From: Bacteroidia bacterium
GTDB lineage: Bacteria; Bacteroidota; Bacteroidia; Flavobacteriales; Flavobacteriaceae
Assembly: GCA_030430535.1 (NCBI GenBank)
Contig: JAUIKY010000007.1
Location: 1-64,000 of the forward strand
Direction of reading: 5' to 3'
DNA: 64,000 nucleotides
Numbering within the stretch: position 1 is the first letter of the stretch; the number at the start of each line of letters is the position of its first letter. Of this stretch, positions 17,301 through 28,066 are shown piece after piece. The position numbers and the translations under genes are program-made. The notes below the pieces were generated by a model that saw nothing but the letters and a program-made list of their open reading frames with translations, made no database searches and was not told the DNA's origin.

Positions 17301-18719
17301 TTTAATAATATAAAACTAAGCGATACCAAATACGATTCCAGAGGAACTTTAAGCGGTTCGATAAGCCATGTTAATTTCTCCAATTGGAGCTTAGGTTTGG
17401 AAGTGAATACGCCGCGTTTATTGGTTTTAGACACCAAGGAAACCGAAGATGCCCTATATTACGGCACCGGGTTCGTAGGTGGGCGTGCCCGCTTATATGG
17501 GCCAACCGAACAGTTGGTTATAAGCGTTGTGGGAGAAACCAAACGCGGAACCGTGTTTAAAATTCCGTTGACGGATGCCGAATCCTTTGGTGATAATTCA
17601 TATATCCATTTTATTACCAAAGAAGAAAAAGAAGCCAGGGATAAAGGGGCTGAAATAATTTTTGAGGAGATTAAAGGGCTGGAAATGGATTTCGACTTGG
17701 ATGTTACCGAAGATGCCGAAGTAGAAATTATTATCGACAAAGAAACTGGCCACTCGCTAAAAGGTCGTGGTCGTGGTGGTCTTTTGGTAGAAATAAATAC
17801 TAACGGTAAGTTTGATATGTGGGGCGATTTCGCCGTATTTGAAGGGGTTTATAATTTCGCTTATGGCGGATTGATCCAAAAGGAATTTATCGTACAGCCC
17901 GGTGGAACCATAGCCTGGGATGGCGATCCGTTAAAAGCCCAAATTGATATGTTGGCTATTTATAAAACCCAAGCCAATCCATCGCCGTTATTGGATAATC
18001 CCATCAATCGTAGTATCCCGGTAGAGCTCCATATAGAACTTACGGGCGATTTAGAACAGCCCAAGCCCGACTTTACATTCGAGTTTCCTAATGTGAACTC
18101 AACGGTAAAATCGGAGTTGCAATATCGATTGGAGTCGGTAGACGACCGCCAAAATCAGGCTTTATATTTAATTTCAACCGGGTCTTTTTCACGAGGCTTG
18201 AATGCCCTAAACTTTTCAGGAACCATTGCCGAGCGTTTAAACGGTATTATAAATGGTATTTTTACAAACGGAAACAGTAAAATAAATATAGGGTTGAATT
18301 ATGAGGCCGGACAAAACCGCCCCGATTACCAAACCGACGACCGTTTTGGAGTAACGCTTCAAACACAAATCAGCGACCGTGTATTGATAAATGGTAAAGT
18401 GGGGGTGCCCGTTGGTGGTGCCACTGAAACCGTTGTTGCGGGCGATGTGGAAATCGATTTTCTTTTAAATGAAGAAGGTACCCTAACGGCCAAAGTATTC
18501 AACAGGGAAAATAGTATACGAAATTTTGGTGAAGCTATAGGTTATACCCAAGGAGTGGGGTTGTCGTATAATGTAGATTTCGATACCTTTAAAGAACTGC
18601 TTCAAAAATTGTTTGCCAATTCCAAAGATGAGGAAGATGAGGTTTTTGAAGAACAACCAGAAAAAGAAGAGACCAGTGCGCTGCCTAATTTTATATCGGT
18701 AAAACCACCTGAAGAATAA
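14325..18719 (+). CDS. tamB: TamB-like translocation and assembly module protein
   Basis: About 1,464 residues. A single N-terminal membrane segment is followed by a very long beta-rich periplasmic region (AsmA/TamB type) and the C-terminal DUF490/TamB domain, seen in GRGRGGLLVEINTNGKFDMWGDF and YNFAYGGLIQKEF, ending in an acidic tail. Such proteins bridge the two membranes and are linked to phospholipid transport and outer-membrane assembly. The start is uncertain: no ATG or GTG precedes the membrane segment, and the TTG at 14325 falls inside it. The frame stays open back to 14262 and reads a convincing KKFLKILSQ ahead of the helix, so initiation at a rare codon such as ATC at 14283 or CTG at 14295 is possible. 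Confidence 0.9.
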   Translation: MLLLFIILVLVLSIPFVQTNLGRHATKRLNEEFKTNINIGGISMQFNGDVELKNIYIEDYKKGTLISIEELNTSILSFTNLANGNLVFGDIDIEGLLFNIKTYKGEPETNLDVFVRKFESDNPRKEKSSFLLSSSDVSINNSIFLLSDENRETVERLHFDDLNINATNFLINGSDVSARINTLAFVDSRGVEVKNLMTNFSYTLTDMTFEDLEVKTPNSILKGDLKFSYKREDLQFFEDKVQVAARFEDSSVFLDELNTFYNEFGKTQTARFSVNLSGTLNDLFCNNLRLTTSSRTQVYGDIKFKNLLSKEPDNFYMDGNFWNLSSTYNDLTSLLPNVLGDAIPSSFNRLGKFTIVGNSQVTASTVLADIKIDTDLGLVNSNLKITKINDIDNADYKGKIIFEDFDFGTFLNDPSVGQGSLNFDVNGKGFVAETIDTQVKGDIYEVIYNNYNYKNIKVAGNVMNKIFDGNLVVNDKNLKLNFNGLVDFSEVVKKYDFEAVVDYADLNTLNFVKQDSISVLTSRVKMNMNSSSLDDAYGKLTFTNTVYRNEHDTYYFDRFDITSRFDGNIRSVEFNSPDIIEGSLRGKFFVKDLKKLFENSIGHIYTNYIPHKVKTDQSIDFNFKIYNKIVEVIFPDIELGKNTFIRGRVESEEERFKFTFKSPKIKLLDYYANRIEIQVDNSNPLFNTYVEIDSLDAKYYQVSDFNLINVTVNDTLFMRSEFNGGKRGNDSYNLSFYHTINEKNESVVGFKKSDVTIKNNKWYINEAQDRFHKIAFDKKLTKLDINKFKINHKNEEIKLSGFLKDSTQKDIKLDFTNVDLAKITPDIDSLSLAGNVNGKLDILQKNGSYLPNSTIVIDDFKVNDFLLGAFDATVTGNESLTNYVVNAHIKDDTAKSFTAKGDISVVGRQADISVALNFNDFNLLPLNPLLEGVLTNIRGTVTGDVNVGGDLKRPDIDGELNIKKGGLGIPYLNVDYDFNNSASVTLKGQTFIFNNIKLSDTKYDSRGTLSGSISHVNFSNWSLGLEVNTPRLLVLDTKETEDALYYGTGFVGGRARLYGPTEQLVISVVGETKRGTVFKIPLTDAESFGDNSYIHFITKEEKEARDKGAEIIFEEIKGLEMDFDLDVTEDAEVEIIIDKETGHSLKGRGRGGLLVEINTNGKFDMWGDFAVFEGVYNFAYGGLIQKEFIVQPGGTIAWDGDPLKAQIDMLAIYKTQANPSPLLDNPINRSIPVELHIELTGDLEQPKPDFTFEFPNVNSTVKSELQYRLESVDDRQNQALYLISTGSFSRGLNALNFSGTIAERLNGIINGIFTNGNSKINIGLNYEAGQNRPDYQTDDRFGVTLQTQISDRVLINGKVGVPVGGATETVVAGDVEIDFLLNEEGTLTAKVFNRENSIRNFGEAIGYTQGVGLSYNVDFDTFKELLQKLFANSKDEEDEVFEEQPEKEETSALPNFISVKPPEE

Positions 18720-18854
18720 CAAGGTATTTTGTCATATCCCCAATTTTCGAAACACTAAAACGTTGTAGTTTTAAAAAAGCATTAAATTGCTAAAAATGCT
18801 TTAGATATATGGTATTAGTTTATTAATTTTACGCTTCAAAATTTAAAAATACGA

Positions 18855-20860
<2,006 letters not shown>

Positions 20861-20888
20861 TTTGAAGATTATTTAATTAATATAATGA

Positions 20889-20929
20889 GCTCCACAGTAC
20901 TTTTTCGTTAAGTGCTGTGGAGTTTTTTT
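20889..20929 (+). terminator. Intrinsic terminator after gap
   Basis: CTCCACAGTACT (20890-20901) pairs with AGTGCTGTGGAG (20911-20922) over 12 positions with one G-T pair. The stem is followed directly by seven T's (20923-20929). The next gene starts 12 bases later. Confidence 0.9.
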
Positions 20930-20941
20930 AGCTTTATACTT

Positions 20942-21802
20942 ATGATTTTAATTGTAGATAGTGGTTCCACCAAATCGGATTGGTTGGCAGTAGATAATAA
21001 TGGTAATAAATTAATGGAAAAGATCCGTACAAAAGGACTTAATCCAGAAATTTTACCAGAAAAAAAACTGGTTAAAATAATAAAGAAAAGTAAAGAGCTA
21101 AAAAGTAATAAAAACGAGGTAACGCATGTGTTCTTTTATGGAGCAGGATGTGGTACCGAAAATGCAAGGGAAGTTGTAAAACGTGTGTTGCAGGGTATAT
21201 TTGAAAAAGCCCATGTTGAAGTAAATGAAGATACCCTTGCCGCTGTTTATGCTACAATAAATACTCCCGATGAAGCCGCTGTGGTTTGTATTTTGGGCAC
21301 AGGCTCCAATTGTAGTTATTATGACGGAAAGCGTTTGCACCAACGAGTAGATTCCTTGGGTTATATTTTAATGGATGATGCCTCTGGAAATTACTACGGC
21401 AAACAACTTATTAGGGACTACTTCTTCAACCAAATGCCAGAAAACGTAAAATTGGCTTTTGGTACTAAGTACAACATGGAAACCGATTTTGTTAAATATA
21501 ATGTTTATAAGCAGCCCAGCCCTAATGCCTATTTGGCAGGTTTTGCAGAATTTATGTTTTTGCAAAAGGATTCTGAATACATCGTTGAGATGATTAAAAA
21601 CGGTATCAGGCTTTTTGCGGAAAATATGATTATGCAATACAAAGAGGAAATCAAAACCGTTCCAGTGCATTTTGCGGGATCCATAGCATATTTTGCCCAA
21701 AAGGAAATAAAAGAAGTCGCTGAAGAAATGGGCTTCAAAGTGGGTAATTTTGAACGTCGCCCAATCGACGGTTTGGTGCCGTTCCATACTAAAGATTTAT
21801 AA
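20942..21802 (+). CDS. BadF/BadG-type ATPase, probable N-acetylglucosamine kinase
   Basis: 286 residues from the ATG at 20942. A start ten codons upstream would lie inside the terminator stem and is rejected. The ASKHA fold motifs are present: phosphate-1 LIVDSGSTKSDW at the N-terminus and phosphate-2 ILGTGSNCSYYDG near residue 118. The YGKQLIRDYF region after LMDDASGNY is typical of the N-acetylglucosamine kinase branch. It would phosphorylate amino sugars for recycling or catabolism. Its position after gap, beyond a terminator, suggests its own promoter or read-through. Confidence 0.85.
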   Translation: MILIVDSGSTKSDWLAVDNNGNKLMEKIRTKGLNPEILPEKKLVKIIKKSKELKSNKNEVTHVFFYGAGCGTENAREVVKRVLQGIFEKAHVEVNEDTLAAVYATINTPDEAAVVCILGTGSNCSYYDGKRLHQRVDSLGYILMDDASGNYYGKQLIRDYFFNQMPENVKLAFGTKYNMETDFVKYNVYKQPSPNAYLAGFAEFMFLQKDSEYIVEMIKNGIRLFAENMIMQYKEEIKTVPVHFAGSIAYFAQKEIKEVAEEMGFKVGNFERRPIDGLVPFHTKDL

Positions 21803-21831
21803 AATTTCACAGAAAAGCGTCTGGATTTACT

Positions 21832-23049
21832 ATGCCGCTAAAGCACGTAGCTTATTATATTTCGAACACCGACAATAAAAACCGACTTATTGAACAATTG
21901 GTGGGCGGTCATCAAATACCTGAAATTTCAGAGCTAAACGGCGTGCTGTTTTCTGAAATTACGGTCAATAAATTTATTGATGAAGAAATACGACACGAAG
22001 ACTTCAGTGTACTTACCGACACAAAAAATAGCTTAGAGCATTCTTCGCAAGGCGAACGAAAAAAAGCGCTTCTAAAGCACCTAATCAAACAAAACCCCGA
22101 TTACATTATTGTCGATAATGTTTTCGATAGTTTGGATGCAGCTACCCAGTCTGAAATTTCCAAAACGCTACAGGATTTAAGTGGAACAAAATCCATCATC
22201 CAAATCACCAACCGAAAGCGAGACATTCTTCCGTTTATTGAGGTCACTTATATTTCTAAAAATGGTGTTTTCACCAAAGTGACTGGTGAATTGATACAGG
22301 ATAACGACAATTATTTTGTAAACGATTTACCGGAGCCCGAACAGCTGTCTATTGAAACTTACGATCCGTTGGTTAAATTCAATAAGGTAAACGTCGCTTA
22401 TGGCGACCGCACCATTGTGAAAGACATTTGTTGGGAAATAAAACCGGGTGAATTTTGGCAGTTGGTTGGCCCAAACGGTTCGGGGAAAAGTACTTTACTC
22501 ACCTTAATTTCGGGCGATAACCCTAAAGCCTATAACCAAGATATTCTTTTGTTCGGAATGAAAAAGGGTACAGGCGAAACGGTTTGGGATATTAAAAGCA
22601 ATATTGGCCATTACACCTCTGAAATGCTGCGTGGTTTCAGGCGGTTGGATTCTATTGAAAAAATGATTCTTTCTGGTTTTTTTGATTCCATCGGGCTGTA
22701 TAAATACCCCACCGAAAGGCAAATTCATATTGCCCACCAATGGCTCAAACTCATCGGGCTTTTCGATAAAAAAGATAAGGATTTTGTGTTCCTTTCTCCC
22801 GGACACAAGCGATTGGTGCTTATTGCGCGCGCCATGGTAAAACACCCACCGTTGTTGATTCTGGACGAACCCACCAACGGACTCGACGATGCCGATGCCA
22901 AAATATTTTCCCAACTTATCAATAAAATTTCGGAAGAAAGCCGTACGGCTATACTTTATGTGTCACACCGAAAAGAAGAGCACATCAACCCCCACTTTAC
23001 ATATCAACTTACACCTTCAGAAACGGGTTCTACTGGGAAGCGGGTTTAG
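21832..23049 (+). CDS. ABC ATPase with two NBDs, the first degenerate
   Basis: 405 residues in the ModF/YlmA layout with no membrane segment. The C-terminal NBD is complete: Walker A GPNGSGKST (213-221), signature LSPGHKR (321-327, instead of LSGGQ) and Walker B LLILDEP (341-347). The N-terminal half keeps a weak signature-like SSQGERKKALL (71-81) and a Walker B-like DYIIVDNVFDSLD (90-102) but no Walker A, so it can hardly bind ATP in the normal way. No permease is nearby. The protein may be a soluble ATPase with a regulatory role; the substrate is unknown. Confidence 0.85.
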   Translation: MPLKHVAYYISNTDNKNRLIEQLVGGHQIPEISELNGVLFSEITVNKFIDEEIRHEDFSVLTDTKNSLEHSSQGERKKALLKHLIKQNPDYIIVDNVFDSLDAATQSEISKTLQDLSGTKSIIQITNRKRDILPFIEVTYISKNGVFTKVTGELIQDNDNYFVNDLPEPEQLSIETYDPLVKFNKVNVAYGDRTIVKDICWEIKPGEFWQLVGPNGSGKSTLLTLISGDNPKAYNQDILLFGMKKGTGETVWDIKSNIGHYTSEMLRGFRRLDSIEKMILSGFFDSIGLYKYPTERQIHIAHQWLKLIGLFDKKDKDFVFLSPGHKRLVLIARAMVKHPPLLILDEPTNGLDDADAKIFSQLINKISEESRTAILYVSHRKEEHINPHFTYQLTPSETGSTGKRV

Positions 23050-23245
23050 TTGTTGTTCTATTTAAAACCATGGCTTTTAATCGGAGCTTAGATTCGTTAA
23101 AACAGTTTTTTTTGACTTATTCGGTAAAAAATAATAACTTGTTAAGGCTTCGAAACGCCTATTTTACCTAATACCTATTTTTATTTAACAGAAATATCAT
23201 CCCAAACCAACGCTATTGGTTATAGTGGATTTTAAAATAGTAAGT

Positions 23246-23839
23246 ATGAAAAACGTTTTAATTTTTAGTTTGTTTATTGGGCTATGCTGTTTAGAGACAA
23301 ATGCCCAAGGCCCCGATGAATTGGTTTGGGGCTTATATGCCTCGGGTGTTGGCGAACGTTTAAGCCCATGCATGGATCCGTGTTGGGTAACCTACACCGT
23401 TGCACTAATGAACGACCCCAATATCGAGGCCAACTTGGACTATGGCACTATGGCCGCCGTTTTAACCAATGTCTCTTGGCGCGAAGCTACCGCCCAACAA
23501 CGAAGGTTCGGTCGTTATTTTGATGACGAGCCCGACGGCACATGGAAATGCACACCCTGTGAAGTGCCAAAACCAGATTTAACATGTTGTTGGAGTTCCA
23601 CCTATGGTAAAATTTGTTGGGGAGAAGGGTATTATGGTACTACCACAAAAACCATTTCAGGAAAGCTTTACCAGAAAGAAGGTGTTTGGATATATGAAGG
23701 AAATTGGGGAAGGACCAATAGCAGTAGATCTGGAAAGGTGTATTTCAAATTTACTTCGGCAACTTCTTTTACAGGCTACTGGACAGAAGGTAGTGCAACC
23801 AAGCAAACCAAATGGAACGGTTCTGGAGATTGCCTCTAG
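23246..23839 (+). CDS. Secreted cysteine-rich hypothetical protein
   Basis: 197 residues from the ATG at 23246, where a signal peptide ending LETNAQ begins. I do not recognise the family. The mature protein has eight cysteines, mostly in pairs (SPCMDPC, KCTPC, TCC), which suggests disulfide bonds in the periplasm or outside. The second half is rich in Gly, Thr, Tyr and Trp with repeated strands such as GVWIYEGNWGRTNSSRSG and FKFTSATSFTGYWTEG, which resemble a beta-barrel-like fold that describes changes in a bound ligand. A hairpin terminator follows directly. Confidence 0.75.
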   Translation: MKNVLIFSLFIGLCCLETNAQGPDELVWGLYASGVGERLSPCMDPCWVTYTVALMNDPNIEANLDYGTMAAVLTNVSWREATAQQRRFGRYFDDEPDGTWKCTPCEVPKPDLTCCWSSTYGKICWGEGYYGTTTKTISGKLYQKEGVWIYEGNWGRTNSSRSGKVYFKFTSATSFTGYWTEGSATKQTKWNGSGDCL

Positions 23840-23854
23840 AGCTATAATGCTGAA

Positions 23855-23885
23855 ACCACCTTGCTTGTGCAGGGTGTTTTTTTTT
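23855..23885 (+). terminator. Intrinsic terminator after the cysteine-rich gene
   Basis: CACCTTGC (23857-23864) pairs with GCAGGGTG (23869-23876) around a TTGT loop, with one G-T pair, followed by nine T's. Confidence 0.8.
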
Positions 23886-23974
23886 CTTGAAAACAAAAAG
23901 CGCACACCGAACTAGAATAATTTAATTATTAGTATTATTTTTCGCATAATATTAATTATTAAACCATCTTTTTA

Positions 23975-25570
23975 ATGAAAACCTTTTTGTCGTTATCATT
24001 ACTTTTCTTAACGGTGCTTGCTTTTGGCCAAAACAAAGACTATTCGGTTGTGAAAACCAGAAAGTTTATTGAGCCGTTTGTTGAAACGGACTTGGTCGCC
24101 ACTGCTGAAGACCAATCTGGAGGTGTTTATACCATAAGGTATTATGATGAGTATGTTTCTATGAAACATCACCATAGCAACTCGGTAGGATTTATTGTTC
24201 AGCATTGGGATAGCTTGCAACAGTCGATTTCATATAATAATTACAAAATTGAAACAGGAAAAAAAGGGGTGATTGCTGGTTTCACCATTGTTGATGAAAA
24301 ATTACATGTTTTAGAGTACGAAAAAAATAGAAGGGACAAAACCATCGATTGTTTTTTGCACAAACCCATAGATTATACCAATGAGCTAAAACGCGAAAAA
24401 ATATTTTCAATTGACATCAAAAAATTTCCAAATTTTATTATTCCTATTTTGAGCAATAGTACAGATTCCAATTACTACGGAAACATGGAGTTTTCTGAAA
24501 ACGGAAAGTATATTGCTTTTCATATAGATTCTTACTCAAACGACACTGAAGCCCATAAAATTTTTGTGTTCAACAGTGATTTTGAAATGGTTTGGGAAAA
24601 AGAGTTCGCACATAGTGAAAAGGACAGGTTGTTCGATATCCGTCAAGTAAAGGTCGATAATCAGGGCGATGTCTATATTTTAGGTAAAGTTTACCACGAA
24701 AAACGAAAAGATGTGGTGAAGGATAAAGTGAATTTCCACTACGAAGCCTTTAAGGTAACGGAAAACAGTACAGAGCATATCCATTTAGATCTATTAGGCC
24801 GTTATGCCCATACAATGAATTTAGTGATTCGGGAAAACCAAATAAATTGTATTGGGATTTATTCTGAGAAAAACGATTTGAACATCATCGATTTTTTTGC
24901 TGGAAAAGATAAATTTGGGATTTCGGGAACCTTATTCTTTGCAATTAATAAAGGCAATATGAAAATTATAAATACGCTTTTTCAGAAGTTTTCTCCGGAA
25001 TTCAAAGATTTCAAGTACAAGGAAGGTAAGGAAAAAGGCCATTCAAAATATTATTTTAATAGTATAGAAAGTTTAGTAGATGGAGGTTATGTTTTTTCTG
25101 TGCATGAAAGACATGTTGTAATTACACATGGATATAATGGTGCTCCTGTAGAGTCTTTAGTTGATGATGATTTAATTGTGTTTAGGTTAGGTCAATTAGG
25201 TGATTTGATTTGGGCAAAAAATATAAATAGGTCTTTAGGTTCAACCAACAACAAATTACAAATGCATGCCTCGTTTGTTAACAATGAAAACACATATATA
25301 TTTTTAAATGAACTTAAAAATGTAACTCCCATAGCAGGAAATTTGAATTTTAAAAGAAATAGTTTAGTTGGAGTAACAGAAAAAAACTCCAATTTATATA
25401 TGGTAAAGCTTGATGGCAGTGGAAATATATCCTGCGACGCCATTCATTTAAACCGCTATAACGATATTATGTTTTATCCTGTAAATGGAAAATCATCTTA
25501 TAATTCTCAAATGGTCATCTTTGGATCCAATGAAAAAGAAAAGCAGTTTTTAACTTTTAAATTGAATTAG
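23975..25570 (+). CDS. Secreted hypothetical protein, 531 aa
   Basis: I do not recognise the family. A signal peptide (MKTFLSLSLLFLTVLAFGQ, cut after the Q) precedes a soluble beta-rich protein. Motifs such as NGKYIAFHIDSYSNDTEAHKIFVFNSDFE and NQGDVYILGKVYHEKRKD resemble blades of a beta-propeller, so a WD40/YVTN-like fold is plausible but unproven. No lipobox and no C-terminal sorting domain are visible. Base composition becomes more A/T-rich in the last third. The gene ends 11 bases from the convergent TIGR01777 gene. Confidence 0.8.
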   Translation: MKTFLSLSLLFLTVLAFGQNKDYSVVKTRKFIEPFVETDLVATAEDQSGGVYTIRYYDEYVSMKHHHSNSVGFIVQHWDSLQQSISYNNYKIETGKKGVIAGFTIVDEKLHVLEYEKNRRDKTIDCFLHKPIDYTNELKREKIFSIDIKKFPNFIIPILSNSTDSNYYGNMEFSENGKYIAFHIDSYSNDTEAHKIFVFNSDFEMVWEKEFAHSEKDRLFDIRQVKVDNQGDVYILGKVYHEKRKDVVKDKVNFHYEAFKVTENSTEHIHLDLLGRYAHTMNLVIRENQINCIGIYSEKNDLNIIDFFAGKDKFGISGTLFFAINKGNMKIINTLFQKFSPEFKDFKYKEGKEKGHSKYYFNSIESLVDGGYVFSVHERHVVITHGYNGAPVESLVDDDLIVFRLGQLGDLIWAKNINRSLGSTNNKLQMHASFVNNENTYIFLNELKNVTPIAGNLNFKRNSLVGVTEKNSNLYMVKLDGSGNISCDAIHLNRYNDIMFYPVNGKSSYNSQMVIFGSNEKEKQFLTFKLN

Positions 25571-25581
25571 GGGTAATACTT

Positions 25582-26493
25582 TTAATGATTTTCCAACAAA
25601 TCTACCAAAGCGGGCTCCAAATAATTAAACTTAAAGTGAAAGCCTTTATCCTGAATAGTTTTTGAGCTTACCCGTTGGCTTTCAAACAATAAAATATGCA
25701 TGTCGCCCAAAACCAGTTTCATAAAGAATTTAGGGATATTGGGCAAAAACAAAGGTTTTTTTAAAACCTTCGCAACGGTTTTTGTAACATCACCATTGCT
25801 TACCGGGTTGGGCGCTACACCGTTATAAACCCCGGTTAGTTGGTTTTCGGTGACGAATAAAAATAGGCGAGCCAAGTCTTTAATATGTATCCACGATTGC
25901 CATTGTTTGCCGCTGCCAAAAGCGGCGCCCAAACCTAATTTTATGGGTTTTGCCATTTGCGGTAAAGCGCCACCTTTTTCAGAAAGTACTAAACCAATCC
26001 TGATTTTTGAAACCCCAATACCCACTTGGGCAAAGCCATCAACCGCATTTTCCCAAATGTGTACCACTTGACCCAAAAACGACGGACTGATTTGATTAAA
26101 AGTTTGGTCGTAATAATTGGTCAAAGAGTCGGGGTACACCCCAATGGCACTGGCCGAAACTACATGTTTTATTTGGTGGGTTTCCCCTTTTAGGCTGTTT
26201 ATTAACAGTTCGGTGGTGTTTTTTCGGCTATTTATTATGGTTTTTTTATAAGCGGGTGTCCACCGTTTAGCAACCGTCGCACCAGCCAAATGGATAATGG
26301 CATCAACCCCTTTGAAACACTGGGTGTCGATACGTTCTTCTTTCGGGTTCCAATAGAATCCTTTGTAGTTATCTAAGTTTTCAATTTTAGATTTACTGGT
26401 GGTTAAATAATGGACCTGAATGTCTTTTTCATGGCATAGCTTAACTATTTCCTGTCCAATCAACCCTGTTGCTCCTGTAATTAAAATGCGCAT
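25582..26493 (-). CDS. TIGR01777-family NAD(P)-binding oxidoreductase (YfcH-like)
   Basis: 303 residues of the extended SDR fold. The Rossmann motif ITGATGLIGQEIV is at the N-terminus, VDAIIHLAGATVAKRW marks the TIGR01777 group, SASAIGVYPD carries the catalytic-site serine/tyrosine region, and the C-terminal DUF1731 part has KPLFLPNIPKFFMKLVLGDM. The family is widespread and its substrate is unknown. It is transcribed toward the 531-residue secreted protein. Confidence 0.9.
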   Translation of the reverse strand: MRILITGATGLIGQEIVKLCHEKDIQVHYLTTSKSKIENLDNYKGFYWNPKEERIDTQCFKGVDAIIHLAGATVAKRWTPAYKKTIINSRKNTTELLINSLKGETHQIKHVVSASAIGVYPDSLTNYYDQTFNQISPSFLGQVVHIWENAVDGFAQVGIGVSKIRIGLVLSEKGGALPQMAKPIKLGLGAAFGSGKQWQSWIHIKDLARLFLFVTENQLTGVYNGVAPNPVSNGDVTKTVAKVLKKPLFLPNIPKFFMKLVLGDMHILLFESQRVSSKTIQDKGFHFKFNYLEPALVDLLENH

Positions 26494-26665
26494 GTTCTTT
26501 TTTTATAAAATTACGAAATGAAAAGGGGCGTACCCCGATTTTAGGTTAGGTTTAACAGATGGGGGGAGTTTGGAGTTGGAAGTGTGAAGCTTGAAGCATG
26601 AAGATTGGAGATGGAAGTATGTAAAATGAAGTATTAATTGTTTACTGCTGAAAACTTCAACTTAT

Positions 26666-26800
26666 TTCGTTGCCCCCAGCATTTAGCTACTTTTTATTAT
26701 CTCTTTAAATCGCTGAATGTCAAGCTCCTTTAAAAGCGCGTAACATTTAGCTTTGTGAAGTTATTTTAAATCGCTGAATGCTTCGTTGCTCTCAGCATTT
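26666..26800. repeat. Decayed partial duplications of the mnmD 3' end
   Basis: TTTAAATCGCTGAATG occurs exactly at 26704-26719 and at 26765-26780, the second copy spanning the mnmD stop codon. A 19-base neighbour, TTCGTTGCTCTCAGCATTT (26782-26800, inside mnmD), recurs at 26666-26684 with two mismatches, and a weaker version lies at about 26738-26750. These look like tandem duplications of the gene end that have drifted. Confidence 0.6.
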
Positions 26801-27461
26801 CACGTTTTCCGGGTGGGCCGGGCAGTTTTTCAACCGAAAAACCAACGCTTTGCATGGCTCGGCGCACACTGCCTTTTGCTGAATAGGTAACCAATACACC
26901 GTTGGGTTTTAAAGCCTCGTACATGCGCTTAAAAATAGATTCCGTCCACAAATCTGGTTGAACGCGTGCCCCAAAGGCATCAAAATAGATCAAATCAAAA
27001 CAGGATTGGTCTTCAATTTCTGAAAAGAACTGTTGCCGTTTGGTCAGTGAAAAGGTATCGGTAATTTGATGCTTTTCTTCCCAAGTAATATCGTGGATTG
27101 TTTTGAAAACGGAATCACTATTTTCAGCTTTCAAAGCTTTGGTGTAGTTCAGTTTTGAAATTTCATCGCCTAAAACCGGATAGGCTTCAACCCCAACATA
27201 GTTAATGTTTTGGTTCAATTTTTCGGCTTCCAAAAGCGTAATAAAAGTGTTTAGTCCCGTACCGAAACCGATTTCTAAAATCGATAAAGGAAGGTCGACG
27301 TTACTATTCCGCTCAGCGTGACGGGCATGTTGCAAACCTTGTTTTATAAACACGTGGTAAGCTTCTTGTATGGCACCATGTTTGGAGTGGTACTGTTCGT
27401 TCCATTCGGGAATGTGTATGGTGGTAGAGCCATCGGCCGTAACTATAATTTCTCTTTTCAA
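26766..27461 (-). CDS. mnmD: tRNA (5-methylaminomethyl-2-thiouridine)(34)-methyltransferase MnmD
   Basis: 231 residues, the single-domain MnmD form rather than the fused MnmC. The SAM motif is SILEIGFGTGLNTF near residue 61, and DLIYFDAFGARVQPDLW near residue 134 is the signature of the DUF752/MnmD group. It finishes the wobble modification mnm5s2U34. The start appears to be TTG at 27461, directly after the DUF4920 stop, so the genes are coupled. The 3' end is partly repeated downstream. Confidence 0.92.
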   Translation of the reverse strand: MKREIIVTADGSTTIHIPEWNEQYHSKHGAIQEAYHVFIKQGLQHARHAERNSNVDLPLSILEIGFGTGLNTFITLLEAEKLNQNINYVGVEAYPVLGDEISKLNYTKALKAENSDSVFKTIHDITWEEKHQITDTFSLTKRQQFFSEIEDQSCFDLIYFDAFGARVQPDLWTESIFKRMYEALKPNGVLVTYSAKGSVRRAMQSVGFSVEKLPGPPGKREMLRATKHSAI

Positions 27462-27468
27462 AAGGTGG

Positions 27469-27972
27469 TTAATTTATCAGTAAAACGCCGTCGGCTTCAA
27501 ATGAAAACGTACGTTTTGGTGTTGTAATTTGGGCTATTTCTTCTTTGGTTTTTCCGGCGTCTTGGGCGTAGTGGCGCAATTCTTCCACTGGAACTTCGTT
27601 CACAAAGGCCTTTCCGTTTACAATCACTTCTTTTCCAGCAATATCTTTCGGAACAAAAAAACCGTAGTCTTTAAACTTTACCATCACTTCGTTGCCGTTT
27701 TCCAAATCGAGTCGCATCCAACATCCTTTGGCTTGGCACACACTGTTTACCTTAGCTTTCATTTTAGAATTAATGCTGTCGCCCATAGCCATGGTGTTGT
27801 AATGAGTGGCCATTGATGTTGCAGCTATGGCATCGTCGGGAACGATGGATTTTCCGAAAGATTGGTAATGTATTTCGGAAATTTCAGATGGGTTTTCAGG
27901 AGGGGCTTCAGTTTTGTTTTTGCACGATAGCAGGGTGAATGCACAAAAAATGAAGACGGTTATGCGCTTCAT
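27469..27972 (-). CDS. DUF4920 lipoprotein
   Basis: 167 residues with a lipoprotein signal (lipobox LLSC, cysteine 17). The mature part has the DUF4920 pattern KVNSVCQAKGCWMRLDLENGNEVMVKFKDYGFFVPKD, followed by EVIVNGKAFVNEVPVEELRHYA. The paired cysteines are conserved in the family and may bind a metal or form a disulfide. The function is unknown. It probably shares a transcript with mnmD, whose TTG start is eight bases downstream. Confidence 0.9.
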   Translation of the reverse strand: MKRITVFIFCAFTLLSCKNKTEAPPENPSEISEIHYQSFGKSIVPDDAIAATSMATHYNTMAMGDSINSKMKAKVNSVCQAKGCWMRLDLENGNEVMVKFKDYGFFVPKDIAGKEVIVNGKAFVNEVPVEELRHYAQDAGKTKEEIAQITTPKRTFSFEADGVLLIN

Positions 27973-28066
27973 AAGATTAATATTTCAATTTTAAACGATT
28001 TATGTAAATATACCGCTTTTTTAAAAACGATTTTCTTTAAATTTGTGTCTTTAAATAACTGGACTT

